64,000 nucleotides of DNA from Planctomyces sp. SH-PL14 (GCF_001610835.1 NZ_CP011270.1:7148001-7212000); one strand, 5' to 3'; counted from the first letter of the stretch, positions 1-7,465 are shown. Notes: generated by a model from the sequence alone, not told the origin. A program made the numbers and translations.

Positions 1-235
1 GTCGTTCCAAGCTTAACCCCATGTGATGTGAGAGGAAACGGCCGCGACCGGTGGCTTCATGGGGCGGTCCATCGTTGCCCGTGCGATAAGAGCCGTCGGT
101 CCGCGGATATCCTTTGGAGCTGACGACATCTAAAGACGTGATTCGGAGTGCTTCTGGCTCCGGGGTAAGCGGCCGGGGTCCCCTCTGGGGTGGCCGCGCC
201 CCCCGGACCCGGGCCGCAGGCCGATCAAGATACGA

Positions 236-296
236 AAAAACCGGCTCGGGAACTCATGCAGGCGGGCCAGCACTGCTTTCGCTCAACCGAAGCCGG
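236..296. repeat. 61-bp dispersed repeat, copy 1
   Basis: About 61 bp from AAAAACCGGCTCGGGAACTC to the closing GAAGCCGG is almost identical to positions 41207-41267 in unit 3, with only a few single-base differences. The ends form an imperfect inverted repeat (ACCGGCT.CGG and CCGAAGCCGGT). It lies outside any convincing gene. Positions 1-235 hold no gene I can support. Confidence 0.6.
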
Positions 297-334
297 TCAA
301 ACAGGTATTCTACGAACGACGAGAACGGGAAAAG

Positions 335-463
335 GTGAAAGCGTGGTGGACGGTGAAGAGATCATCGGTGTTGCTCGTCGTTGCAGTCCTTGCCTTCGTC
401 CTTGCCGTGTACTTCGTCCTCCGGGTGCTCTCATCATGGTCCCAGATTGCCCGCGAGGCGTGA
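335..463 (+). CDS. Possible 42-aa single-pass membrane protein
   Basis: A GTG-started frame after GGGAAAAG encodes a short basic N-terminus (MKAWWTVKRSS), about 22 hydrophobic residues and a charged end (SQIAREA). This is the shape of a small inner-membrane protein. It converges on the ParB-like gene, with one base between the stop codons. No homologue in the other units was recognised, so it may be a chance frame. Confidence 0.35.
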   Translation: MKAWWTVKRSSVLLVVAVLAFVLAVYFVLRVLSSWSQIAREA

Positions 464-464
464 G

Positions 465-1796
465 TCAGGTGGGGGAGAACCCCAGTGCGGCAGGTTGAAG
501 GCCGGGCGGGAAAACCCCCTTCTTGATCTTCGCCTCGATCTCGGGCCCGTAGACATCCTGCAGGTCGGCCAGCTCGGCCGGCGTCAGCGAGGCGAGGAAC
601 TCCTCGGCGTACTTGATCCCGATCGCCTTGAGGATGGCCCGGCCCTGTGAAAAGTCCTTGATGAACCACAGGCGGTCCCGGCTCGCGAGCATGGCCGCTT
701 CTTTCAGGTACTCCGCCAGGTAGGTCATGACGCCGGAGGCTTTAATCTTCCCGGTCTGCCAGATGTGCGACAGGGGATTCATGGCGTCCGGACCGCCGCG
801 ACCGCCGCCGGCTGCCCAGTGGATCGAGTTCGACCGGATCGGAAACGACAGCTCCAGAAGCGGCAGCCACTTCACCGCCGCCGCCGGGTGCTTCATGCAA
901 TACGCCTGGAACCGGCGGTTGATCCAGGCCAGGACGATCCGCTGGCGGACGAGGATGTCCGGCGTCTTGGTCTTCGGTTCGTCCTCGGCCGCCTCCTTTT
1001 CCGCCTGGGCCTGGGCGTCGTCGGTGATCTTCTTCCAGGCGGCGACATTGAAGGCAACCGGCTTCCCGTTGAGGTTCCGGATGTCGAGCTCCGTCCGGTG
1101 GGCCTCGTAGAGGGGCAGGGGCCTCGTTTTCTCGGGAGCATGGCAGGGCCGGCTGATGTCGTTGACGTACTTGGCCGCTTCCTCTTCCCAATCCTTGACC
1201 GTGATCGACTTCGAGGTGGTGAGGCAGTTGTAGAGCTGGGCCAGCTCTTTCGGGAGCTTCTCATGCACCTGGCTCAAGGCGGGAATGATCCGGGCGTGGG
1301 TCGGGTCGGCCAGTCCCTTCCGGAGCAGGAGCTGCCACTCTTCCGGCAGCTCCAGGAGCGCCAGCGATCGCGAGAGGGCCGCCTCGCCATAACCGAGGGC
1401 CGCGGCGGCCGCCTTCTGCTTTCCCTTTCCGGTCTGCATGTCGACCAGGGCCCGGAGCTCCGTCGCTTTCTCGATGGGGTTGAGGTCTTTCCGCTCGAGG
1501 TTCTCGATGATCCGGAGGGTGTGCTCCTGCTGGACGGTCATTCCCTTCGGGTAGGTCCGGCAGACGACCTCCTTCAATCCGGCCAGGCCGGCGGCGATCA
1601 CCCGGCGGGTGCCGTAGATGATCGTCCCGTCATCCCGCACGGCCGGCTCCTGCAGGATGCCGTTGACCTTGATCGAGGCGGCAAGGGCCTTCGTGTCGGG
1701 ATCGTTCTCGATGTCGAGCCGGGCATTGAGCTCGGACCGTTTCAGGTCGGAGAGCTTCCAGGCCTTGAGCGTGTACGTACCGGTAGCGCGGACCAT
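465..1796 (-). CDS. ParB-like nuclease/DNA-binding domain protein (unit 1)
   Basis: 443 aa. The first third follows the ParB/Spo0J N-terminal domain: an early segment recalling the LKRSxxNAR box, then GTRRVIAAGLAG where canonical ParB has GERRxRA, then ENLERKDLNPIEKA matching the ENLxRxDLNPxE motif. After it comes a predicted HTH (GYGEAALSRSLALLELP). The remaining ~250 aa match nothing I recognise. It is the last gene of a leftward group with the genes at 1886-2038 and 2053-2373. It holds the same position as the ParB-like genes of units 2 and 3 but is a distant paralogue. No ParA is visible, so chromosome-style partition is not shown; it could act as a regulator or silencer. Confidence 0.85.
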   Translation of the reverse strand: MVRATGTYTLKAWKLSDLKRSELNARLDIENDPDTKALAASIKVNGILQEPAVRDDGTIIYGTRRVIAAGLAGLKEVVCRTYPKGMTVQQEHTLRIIENLERKDLNPIEKATELRALVDMQTGKGKQKAAAAALGYGEAALSRSLALLELPEEWQLLLRKGLADPTHARIIPALSQVHEKLPKELAQLYNCLTTSKSITVKDWEEEAAKYVNDISRPCHAPEKTRPLPLYEAHRTELDIRNLNGKPVAFNVAAWKKITDDAQAQAEKEAAEDEPKTKTPDILVRQRIVLAWINRRFQAYCMKHPAAAVKWLPLLELSFPIRSNSIHWAAGGGRGGPDAMNPLSHIWQTGKIKASGVMTYLAEYLKEAAMLASRDRLWFIKDFSQGRAILKAIGIKYAEEFLASLTPAELADLQDVYGPEIEAKIKKGVFPPGLQPAALGFSPT

Positions 1797-1885
1797 GAGC
1801 GGGGTCTCCTGAGAGAGATTGAAGAGAGAGGGCCAAAGAGGTCCCGGCCGAAAGCGATGGCCGGGACGGTTCAGGAAGCGGGTCG

Positions 1886-2038
1886 TTACTCGGCCGAAGC
1901 CGGCGTCAGGTAGGGGAGATACCGCTCAAGGTGGGCCACCCGGCGGGAGAGGGTTTGTACCTGGGCGTTGGTCAGCACGACGCCGGCGAAGGCAATGAGC
2001 ATGCCGAGGGCGAGCCAGGTCCATTTCTCGCGAAACAT
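1886..2038 (-). CDS. 50-aa single-pass membrane protein
   Basis: ATG on the minus strand follows CGGAGTGTTCCCC. The product begins MFREKWTWLALGMLIAF, has about 20 hydrophobic residues, then a short amphipathic tail (QVQTLSRRVAHLERYL). It lies between the ParB-like gene and the zinc-ribbon gene, all in one direction, so probably co-transcribed. The function is unknown. The analogous slot in unit 3 also holds a tiny membrane protein (48237-48317). Confidence 0.6.
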   Translation of the reverse strand: MFREKWTWLALGMLIAFAGVVLTNAQVQTLSRRVAHLERYLPYLTPASAE

Positions 2039-2052
2039 GGGGAACACTCCGT

Positions 2053-2373
2053 TCAAAAGGGGATGTGATGCATCCCGAGGGAATAGCCTGTCAGGAAGTC
2101 AAACAGGCGTTGGTCGTGCGAGTCGGGGTCGTGGGCGATCGCGGACGGCACCTGGCGGTCCTTGATCCGGATCAGCCAGACCCAGAAGTTGCCGACGCGC
2201 TCGGGCCGGATCTCGAAGCCGCAGCGATACGCCAGGTCGTCGAGGGCCGGGGCCAGCTCCGGCGGTTCGTCCGGATCCGGATCGGGCAGGGGGCAGAGCA
2301 GGGGATCCCAGCGGGGACCGTGGATCAGCCGGACGTTGCCGCAGGTGGGGCAGGTCTCCGTTTCGAGGGTCAT
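2053..2373 (-). CDS. 106-aa small protein with N-terminal Cys pairs
   Basis: The start of this protein has CPTCGN and a further Cys (LLCPLP), suggesting a small zinc ribbon or knuckle, followed by a Pro/Asp-rich linker and an alpha/beta segment (FEIRPERVGNFWVWLIRIKD). First gene of the leftward ParB-like operon of unit 1, immediately downstream of the hairpin repeat. No family recognised. Confidence 0.65.
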   Translation of the reverse strand: MTLETETCPTCGNVRLIHGPRWDPLLCPLPDPDPDEPPELAPALDDLAYRCGFEIRPERVGNFWVWLIRIKDRQVPSAIAHDPDSHDQRLFDFLTGYSLGMHHIPF

Positions 2374-2475
2374 GGAGTTCCGTTTCTTGACTCAAGTCAA
2401 TTTCGCGGACAGGTTCCGGCCAACGAGCCGGCCAGCCGGGGCAGCGATCCATTGGGGAACCGCGTCGCTCGGCAG

Positions 2476-2742
2476 CCTGGGTGAAGGGGTCTCACCCCTT
2501 CTCCGCCGGAAGGCCCAGCGGAGCGACCCCGCATTCAAAACCCCGTCCGTCCGAGGGGCCTGCGGTGGATTCGTCGTAGGGCTCACCCGGGGGTTCCCTG
2601 CGACGAATTCACCGCTGAGCCCCCTCGGACACAAAAGAGCCGGCTGCATAGCCGACCCTGAGCGTCAGGGATCGCAGTGGAGACCCCGCAGGCTTTGCGG
2701 GGAGTCGGAACGGAGAGCCCGGCCCGTTGAGGGGACGCCATA
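2476..2742. repeat. Conserved hairpin repeat, unit 1 copy
   Basis: About 267 bp, repeated at 24566-24832 and 48788-49061. It holds a short hairpin at 2483-2501 (GAAGGGG/CCCCTTC) and a long one at 2549-2630 whose arms pair GTCCGAGGGG with CCCCTCGGAC and ATTCGTCG with CGACGAAT around a small loop. It lies upstream of the leftward ParB-like operon in all three units. Possible roles are a leader/promoter element or a structured ssDNA signal; nothing in the sequence decides. Positions 2743-3045 hold no supportable gene. Confidence 0.85.
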
Positions 2743-3045
2743 GGCCCGGAGTCACGCAGCTTGCAGCGGCTGGCGCGCGAAGAACTCAGGAACCTGCGTA
2801 TCGGTTAGCACGCGAACAACCTTCGGCAGCGTCTCGGCGCGCCGGGGCGGATCAGTACAAACCCGGACCGTGGAAAGTCCGGTCGCCGGAGTCGCGCAAG
2901 GGTGGACCGGGCGTCAGCCCGGATTCTTCCCTCGGATCGGCGTGGGCTATCCCCACCGCTTTCAGATTGCGAGCGCGGCCCGGGGAGTGGACAGTGGGGG
3001 CCGATGCCCTTGGGGTTTTACCGGGGCGGCTCAAAGGGTGCGGCA

Positions 3046-3411
3046 ATGACTCTCCTGGTTTCGATCTACTGGCGTGACCGCGAGACAGGGCGGATGGAAT
3101 CGTTGACTGACTGGAACGATGGGCACCATATGGCCGGACCGGAGGCGGCGCGAGAGTCGGTGTGGGGATCCGAGATTGTCCGTCGACAGGGGGCAACGTT
3201 CTTGCCGCAGCTAGCGAGTTCAAACCTGTGGGTTGCGCCGGATGAGCTCGACGCGTTTGAAGAGGAGGTGCGACACCTGCTCGCGAACGTTGACGAGTTG
3301 AGGCGGGAGCTGGGGCGCGGGCCAGAGTGCTTGCTCCCTCACTACCTCGGCAATTTCATCCGTGCTGCCGACGCAGCGCGGGCTCGGGGTGGTGGCGTCA
3401 GCATCGACTGA
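3046..3411 (+). CDS. 121-aa hypothetical protein
   Basis: ATG follows AAAGGG at good spacing. The protein is acidic and looks soluble (starts MTLLVSIYWRDRETGRMESL; C-terminal half helical with EEEVRHLLANVDELRREL). No signal peptide or membrane segment. It occupies the position where units 2 and 3 hold clusters of winged-helix-like genes. I do not recognise the family. Its shape resembles small immunity-like proteins, but that is only an impression. Confidence 0.6.
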   Translation: MTLLVSIYWRDRETGRMESLTDWNDGHHMAGPEAARESVWGSEIVRRQGATFLPQLASSNLWVAPDELDAFEEEVRHLLANVDELRRELGRGPECLLPHYLGNFIRAADAARARGGGVSID

Positions 3412-3508
3412 ATGCTGATCCGCCTGCGTGGCAGGACGGGGGGGGCGGGAAAAGTTGCCTCAAGGCAATTTTGGCCCCGGGGGGGGTTCCTCAGTATCAC
3501 CCCCCCAT

Positions 3509-3796
3509 CTACTCCACAGGTTGCTGCTGAGTCTCAGGGGGTTTGAGCCGGTTGATTTCCCGCCGCAGCTCTTTGACCTCGACACGGAGTTCGTGGAGCT
3601 GCTCCTGCACTCCCCTCACGGTTTCGAAATCGCGATGTTCGCGGCCGACCTGTCCGAACCATCGCCAGGCCAGGAATGCGAAGTACGCCAGGGCTAGCCC
3701 GACCATAACCTCAAAGGGCGTCACCGGGATCACGGCGAGCGTTCCCAGGGCGAAGCCGTCGTGGTGAATCAACATGTTGAGGCCTTCGGGCGACAC
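3509..3796 (-). CDS. Single-pass membrane protein with C-terminal coiled coil
   Basis: GTG start proposed because the first residues (MSPEGLNMLIHHDGFALG) align with the start of the neighbouring gene at 3863-4096 (MSPERLNTLSHEACFTLG). A central hydrophobic stretch (MVGLALAYFAFLAW) is followed by a charged coiled coil (VQEQLHELRVEVKELRREI). An alternative start is ATG at 3775. Leftward, near the right end of the unit like the small membrane proteins of units 2 and 3. Confidence 0.6.
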   Translation of the reverse strand: MSPEGLNMLIHHDGFALGTLAVIPVTPFEVMVGLALAYFAFLAWRWFGQVGREHRDFETVRGVQEQLHELRVEVKELRREINRLKPPETQQQPVE

Positions 3797-3862
3797 TGGC
3801 AGACTCTCGTGTGGATGGCCAAGCGGTGCAGGGAGTTTCGACAGTCCCGCAGCCCCGATCAA

Positions 3863-4096
3863 CTACTCAACAGGATCGGCGGTCTGCTCGGGGCCCGGCG
3901 CGGCTCGCCGGCCCGAGAGCATTGCGCGCACAGTGTCCGAATCGAGCGTCTTCCCGGGGTTGAATGCGCGCACTTCTGCGCGCGTCCGCTGCGCAACGGC
4001 GGTCTCCAGGGCCGGCCACAACGGGATCAGAACGCACATCGCTCCGAGGGTGAAGCAGGCTTCGTGTGACAGTGTGTTGAGGCGTTCTGGAGACAT
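3863..4096 (-). CDS. 77-aa small membrane-associated protein
   Basis: Begins MSPERLNTLSHEACFTLGAM followed by hydrophobic CVLIPLWPAL; the N-terminus is paralogous to the preceding gene (3509-3796). It is the gene nearest the dif-like site of unit 1 and reads away from it, matching the placement of 27610-27843 and 50731-50964. Function unknown; exclusion or immunity would be guesses. Confidence 0.55.
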   Translation of the reverse strand: MSPERLNTLSHEACFTLGAMCVLIPLWPALETAVAQRTRAEVRAFNPGKTLDSDTVRAMLSGRRAAPGPEQTADPVE

Positions 4097-4213
4097 TGGC
4101 GAAGGCCCTGGAGGATGAAGCTGGCCGGAAACCGGTCGCGGACGCTCCTGGGATGTCCCTCAGAGGCCCGTTTCGGTATTTTCCCGGAAATCCCCAGGAA
4201 TTCCAGGATCTGG

Positions 4214-4241
4214 ACTTAACATAACGGACATTGGCAACCGT
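4214..4241. repeat. dif-like XerCD site A (unit 1/unit 2 junction)
   Basis: The left 11-bp arm ACTTAACATAA differs from the E. coli XerD arm ATTTAACATAA at one base. It is followed by a 6-bp centre CGGACA and a weaker XerC-like arm TTGGCAACCGT. The 15-bp core AACATAACGGACATT is identical at sites B and C. Filamentous phages such as CTXphi integrate at dif with host XerCD, and the spacing of the three sites equals one prophage unit. Confidence 0.8.
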
Positions 4242-4288
4242 TGTGTATCTGTAATGAAGTTGCAGGCTTTTTCTTTGGGGTAAGAGAC

Positions 4289-4700
4289 GGGGGCGGAGCG
4301 AGTTAGCACCTCGCTCAACGCCCCCTTGTCCATCGGTGTGACCTTGGGAGTCGCCGATGAACGGACCTACCCCTATCCGCTCTGCGGATCGGCGTCAATC
4401 GTCGTTGGTGGCTTTGGTGCGCACCGCCCATGCTGTGGGGCGGAGTAGCTCAACAGTAAACGCACGGGGCGGTTGCGCTTTCGAGCCAGTGCGTGAGCAT
4501 GGCCTTTCGTCATGTGCGCCGTCGGTAAGGACCGGAGGGGCTGGCACCCCCTCCGGTTCGACCTGGCATGAAGCCAGGGAAATTGCAGGGACGCGACCGC
4601 AGGATGCGGTTTATAAGACGGCGTAAATAGGGCGGGGGCTGGAGTCGTTACCGACGGCGAAAGCATACGAGGTTAGGAAGCCCCGGACCCCGCTTCTTAT
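4289..4700 (+). other. Structured intergenic region: candidate origin/packaging region (unit 2)
   Basis: This non-coding stretch between the dif-like site and the first gene is packed with hairpins: 4289-4325 (GGGGGCG.AGCGAG pairing with CTCGCTC..CGCCCCC), 4424-4443 (CCGCCC/GGGCGG) and 4531-4557 (ACCGGAGGGG/CCCCTCCGGT). The same hairpins recur in unit 3 at 28000-28036, 28136-28155 and 28240-28270, the last with different paired sequence but intact pairing. Position and structure fit the filamentous phage intergenic region with origins and packaging signal. A structured RNA is an alternative. Confidence 0.6.
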
Positions 4701-4746
4701 TGGCTTCACGAGCTACTTATTAGATTAACAGACGGAGTTGACAGGG

Positions 4747-5112
4747 ATGATCCAGAAGCGCATGGAGTTGATGTGCATCTCAAAGCAGGAGCGCCCGGGG
4801 AAGGGTGAGGGAGCCGATCAGCGGTTCTATTATAACGGCACGTTCACCGGGTTCGGTTTCACCTGGGAACAGATGAAGCTGACGCAGGATCAGTTCAACA
4901 AGTTCCAGGCCGGCGGCACTTACGAGGTCGACGTTTCGCTGATCCCCTCCGTCGCCAAGTTCGAGGGCCGTTTCCGCCCCGAGGCGGTCTACAAAATCCA
5001 GCTCGGCGCGATCCGCGAGAAGTCGCCGCCGCCGGGGCCTGATCCCCGCCAGGAGCGCTCCGCAGCTCCGCCGGCTGATCGTCGTCCAGTGCCGGCCTCT
5101 GCCGGCCAGTAG
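4747..5112 (+). CDS. Putative pV-like ssDNA-binding protein
   Basis: 121 aa. ATG lies 9 nt after GGAG. Residues 1-90 look like a small beta-rich fold (starts MIQKRMELMCISKQER; later FYYNGTFTGFGFTW and YKIQLGAI) and the last 30 are Pro-rich and disordered. It is the first gene after the intergenic region and precedes Rep, where inoviruses commonly encode a ssDNA-binding protein (pV/RstB). About two-thirds identical to the unit 3 copy (28453-28821). The assignment rests on size, fold impression and position; no signature motif confirms it. Confidence 0.55.
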   Translation: MIQKRMELMCISKQERPGKGEGADQRFYYNGTFTGFGFTWEQMKLTQDQFNKFQAGGTYEVDVSLIPSVAKFEGRFRPEAVYKIQLGAIREKSPPPGPDPRQERSAAPPADRRPVPASAGQ

Positions 5113-5183
5113 CAGGGATGGGGACGGGGCGGCGGGTGTCTTTGGCGAGCGCCCGCCGTCCCACCTTCTGAGGGGTTTGGGCC

Positions 5184-5411
5184 GTGGAAATGCTCGATGT
5201 TCTGCACGAGTGCCTCAATATCTTGATGGCGGTTGCCAACCTCATCGCGTCTGTGGCGCTCTGCTGGGCGGTCGGGCAAATCGGCGCGCGTCAAACTCCG
5301 GTCCCTCATCAAATCTGCTCGAAGTGCGGCTCCTTCGTCCTGGACGAAGACGGAAGCCGCAAGCGTTTTAGCTGCTCCTGCAGGGCTCTCCGGTTTGAGG
5401 TCAAGCCCTGA
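5184..5411 (+). CDS. 75-aa membrane protein with C-terminal zinc ribbon
   Basis: GTG start is supported by comparison: here the codons read GTG GAA ATG but in unit 3 GTG GAA ATC, and both follow AGGGG-type ribosome sites. An N-terminal membrane segment (MAVANLIASVALCWAVGQI) is followed by CSKCGSF and SCSC, four cysteines arranged as a small zinc ribbon. It may be a minor virion or assembly protein, which is inference from its place in the morphogenesis operon. Confidence 0.65.
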   Translation: MEMLDVLHECLNILMAVANLIASVALCWAVGQIGARQTPVPHQICSKCGSFVLDEDGSRKRFSCSCRALRFEVKP

Positions 5412-5788
5412 GCCGCTTTCTCTGGTGCCTGTCCCTCTCCCTCCTCAGTGGCTTGCCCCTTCCCATGCTCAACATCTCCGTCTTTCAAGCGTTTATCGGG
5501 CTGTGTGCAGCCTTTGTCGTTGGCATCCTCTCGACGTCCGCGATGGCGGGCGTAGTTCTGCACCTGGTGACCTATGGTCAGCAATTCGGCGGGTTTAATA
5601 ACGGTCGACACCGGCCCCAAGCCGCTCCACCCCGTCCTGTGGCTCGTCCGTCTCGGACAGTTGGACGACCACTCTCGGGAGTCCTTGCAGAGTGCGGTAG
5701 CGACCTGGGACCAGGGGAACCGGGCGGCCACGGTCGAATGGCTCCGCGAGCTTATGAGCCATATCCGGAGTCAGGTAACAACCACTGA
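5408..5788 (+). CDS. Small membrane protein, unit 2 copy with degraded start
   Basis: The homologue in unit 3 starts with an ATG overlapping the upstream stop (ATGA); here that codon reads CTG (CTGA). Further possible starts are TTG at 5453 and ATG at 5465. Two hydrophobic stretches are visible (FLWCLSLSLLSGL, then FIGLCAAFVVGILSTSAMAG). Only the first ~65 residues look like protein; the Arg/Pro-rich remainder overlaps the next gene and is poorly conserved. Confidence 0.45.
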   Translation: MSRFLWCLSLSLLSGLPLPMLNISVFQAFIGLCAAFVVGILSTSAMAGVVLHLVTYGQQFGGFNNGRHRPQAAPPRPVARPSRTVGRPLSGVLAECGSDLGPGEPGGHGRMAPRAYEPYPESGNNH

Positions 5789-6008
5789 CAACCGCGAAGC
5801 GGCGCTAACAGCGCTGGGTGACATGGTCGAGCGCCTCGAAGTTGAGGCGCTCAAGGTCGAGCTGTTCTGGATCTGCGGGGTTCCTGCCGATGCTCACGTT
5901 CGCGGTACAGCTGCGAAATCGTCGACGCGCATCCGAGACGGGCAATTGCCCTTCAATGCTCTCCGGGTACGCGGGGGTCGACACGATGGAGCTGGCCGTC
6001 TTTTCTGA
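5574..6008 (+). CDS. 144-aa helical protein overlapping rep
   Basis: Conserved with 29284-29688 (starts MVSNSA; shared PLHPVLWLVRL, NRAATVEWxREL, and EALKVELFWICG versus EAIKTELFWVCG). Mostly alpha-helical, no membrane segment. Its 3' end overlaps the rep start. In unit 3 the frame stops at 29688 with TGA, while here that codon is TCG, so it runs 10 codons further. No family recognised. Confidence 0.55.
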   Translation: MVSNSAGLITVDTGPKPLHPVLWLVRLGQLDDHSRESLQSAVATWDQGNRAATVEWLRELMSHIRSQVTTTDNREAALTALGDMVERLEVEALKVELFWICGVPADAHVRGTAAKSSTRIRDGQLPFNALRVRGGRHDGAGRLF

Positions 6009-7302
6009 CTTCGCCGATGGGCCGAACGAGCCGCCCTCGGACGAGTGCGTAGCTCGTCTGAATGCGTTCGGCTGGCTTTCTGAAACCGCTCGCGGTCTTC
6101 GTGAGGGGGGTGTTCAACAGACGACCGCGTTCTACGGCGAGGACCCCGTGACGGTCTATCGGACCGGCGGGACAGTCGGCCGGGGCCGGCGAGGCGGCTT
6201 CTACCCGTATCGGTTCACCTGGCGGGGCTGCGACTTCATGGCGGCACCGTTCGACAGGGCAGGGCACCGGGCGAATTTCACGATCCGCGTGGCCGCCACG
6301 TTCATGTTGTCGTTCGGGGGCCATCCTGGCCGCGCCTGGGAGGATCTCGAAGCGTTCCTCCGGCGGTTCTTCGGGGCCGTGGTGAAGCGCTGCTCCGTCT
6401 CCCGCGTCGACATTTTCGGGGACATGCCGGGAATCCCGGTCTCCCGGTTCGTGAACCTCTTCGAGCGGGGAATGTTCGTCCGCCGCACCCGCCGCGTGCG
6501 GAAGCGTGGGATGGTGGGAGCGGTCGAGGTCAGCCAGGACGAAGCGGAAGAGGTCCAGCTCGACGGGAAGGGTGCGGAGTGGTCAACCCTGCATCTGGGG
6601 CTGGGCGGCGTCCTGTCCTGCCGGTTCTATGACAAGTTGCTGGAGCTGGCCCGTCCGGAGATGTCCGGGAAGCGGGACATGATGAAAATCCAGCTCTGGA
6701 ACGGCGTCGAACCTGACGAATTGACGCGCGTCGAATTCCAGCTCCGGAACGCAGCTCTCAAGAAACACGGTTCGTCCACGATTCAAAGTCTGTCCGCCAA
6801 GCTCCGTGGCCTGGCGGAATACCTCGTCACCCGGTGGTTGGTCGTCTGCGACTCCCTCGATCGCTCGCACACGAACCGCAAGGAAGTCCACCCCCTGTGG
6901 GAGAAGCTCCGCTCCACCTTCTCCGATCGGTTCTGTGTCGAGCCGACCCAGGACATTGACGACCTACTGCCGGACGATGTTCTGGCCGTCGGTCGTCAGG
7001 GCCTTGGGTGCCTGATGTCGTTCCTCGCCAAGTCGGGGGAGCCGCCGGCGCAGCCGTCGGACGTCTTCCCGCAGATGGTCGAGGTCCTCCGCTTCCTGTT
7101 TGAGCTTTATGGACCAGAACGAGCCTGGGAAGAAATCACCGATCGGTATGCGGACCATGTTGTCCGGCACCATGAGGTTCGCGAGGCGCTGTATAGGCGT
7201 CTCGATTCTCGCGCTCATCCTGGGGGCGTTCTGGGCGGAGTGCCTGATCGTCCTGACTTACACGGTCTTGGCGTTGCTCCTTTACCGGCAAGTGAGGCGT
7301 AG
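5956..7302 (+). CDS. Replication initiation protein, Rep_trans/RstA-like
   Basis: 448 aa from ATG 5956 (an in-frame ATG lies at 5890). Hallmarks of the Rep_trans replication initiation family, which includes CTXphi RstA, are visible: an opening strand GVDTMELAVF, the motif SVSRVDIFGDM, FYDKLLEL, and TRVEFQLRNAALKKHG. Such proteins nick the plus origin to start rolling-circle replication. The stop TAG abuts the ATG of the 49-aa gene at 7303, suggesting coupled translation. The last ~60 residues overlap a two-pass membrane protein in another frame and are less conserved between units. The 5' ~260 nt are nearly invariant between units. Confidence 0.88.
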   Translation: MLSGYAGVDTMELAVFSDFADGPNEPPSDECVARLNAFGWLSETARGLREGGVQQTTAFYGEDPVTVYRTGGTVGRGRRGGFYPYRFTWRGCDFMAAPFDRAGHRANFTIRVAATFMLSFGGHPGRAWEDLEAFLRRFFGAVVKRCSVSRVDIFGDMPGIPVSRFVNLFERGMFVRRTRRVRKRGMVGAVEVSQDEAEEVQLDGKGAEWSTLHLGLGGVLSCRFYDKLLELARPEMSGKRDMMKIQLWNGVEPDELTRVEFQLRNAALKKHGSSTIQSLSAKLRGLAEYLVTRWLVVCDSLDRSHTNRKEVHPLWEKLRSTFSDRFCVEPTQDIDDLLPDDVLAVGRQGLGCLMSFLAKSGEPPAQPSDVFPQMVEVLRFLFELYGPERAWEEITDRYADHVVRHHEVREALYRRLDSRAHPGGVLGGVPDRPDLHGLGVAPLPASEA

Positions 7303-7459
7303 ATGGGTCCAGAACCGACAGACCCGACTCTCTGGTGCACACGGTGGATCCTTGCAGCCTTCGCGGTCGCCTGGGTCTTCCACTTCGTCCTCTGGTACGG
7401 CTACGCCTGGTGGCGTTCCTTCCGTTCCGATGGGCTCGACGGAAAGCCTTAGCGGCTGA
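7109..7459 (+). CDS. Two-hydrophobic-segment small membrane protein overlapping rep
   Basis: Starts MDQNEPGKKSPIGMRTML and has hydrophobic runs (IGVSILALILGAFWAECLIVL, TYTVLALLLY) followed by RQVRRRWVQNRQ. Between units the changes in this frame are conservative (for example GAFWAECLIVL to GFYWAEVLVVL), while the rep frame over the same bases changes more radically. This favours it as a real gene. The Ser/Pro-rich tail beyond ~residue 70 overlaps the 49-aa gene and may not be functional. Confidence 0.55.
   Translation: MDQNEPGKKSPIGMRTMLSGTMRFARRCIGVSILALILGAFWAECLIVLTYTVLALLLYRQVRRRWVQNRQTRLSGAHGGSLQPSRSPGSSTSSSGTATPGGVPSVPMGSTESLSG
7303..7452 (+). CDS. 49-aa Trp-rich single-pass membrane protein (pVII/pIX-like candidate)
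   Basis: The ATG directly follows the rep stop. The product starts MGPEPTDPTLWCTRW, has a membrane span rich in aromatics (ILAAFAVAWVFHFVLWYGYAWW) and ends RSFRSDGLDGKP. Unit 3 encodes the same protein with a single substitution (FRSD to FRTD). Size, membrane span and position just before the coat gene fit the tip proteins pVII/pIX of filamentous phages; that identity is inferred. Confidence 0.65.
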   Translation: MGPEPTDPTLWCTRWILAAFAVAWVFHFVLWYGYAWWRSFRSDGLDGKP

Positions 7460-7465
7460 TGTCGG

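Larger units (their letters stand above)
1..4213. mobile_element. Unit 1: right end of an inovirus-like prophage
   Basis: This is the distal part of a third array unit whose left part is off the window. It has the same distal layout as units 2 and 3: a leftward operon ending in a ParB-like gene, the conserved hairpin repeat, a small rightward gene, leftward single-membrane-segment proteins, then a dif-like site. No morphogenesis genes are visible here, so assigning it to the same element type is inference from layout and the shared hairpin repeat. Confidence 0.6.

Noticed and set aside
4360-4640. tRNA-like or known riboswitch in the structured region
   Set aside because: No cloverleaf with T-loop signature and no recognisable riboswitch core; only hairpins are supportable. 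No tRNA or rRNA gene was seen in the window.
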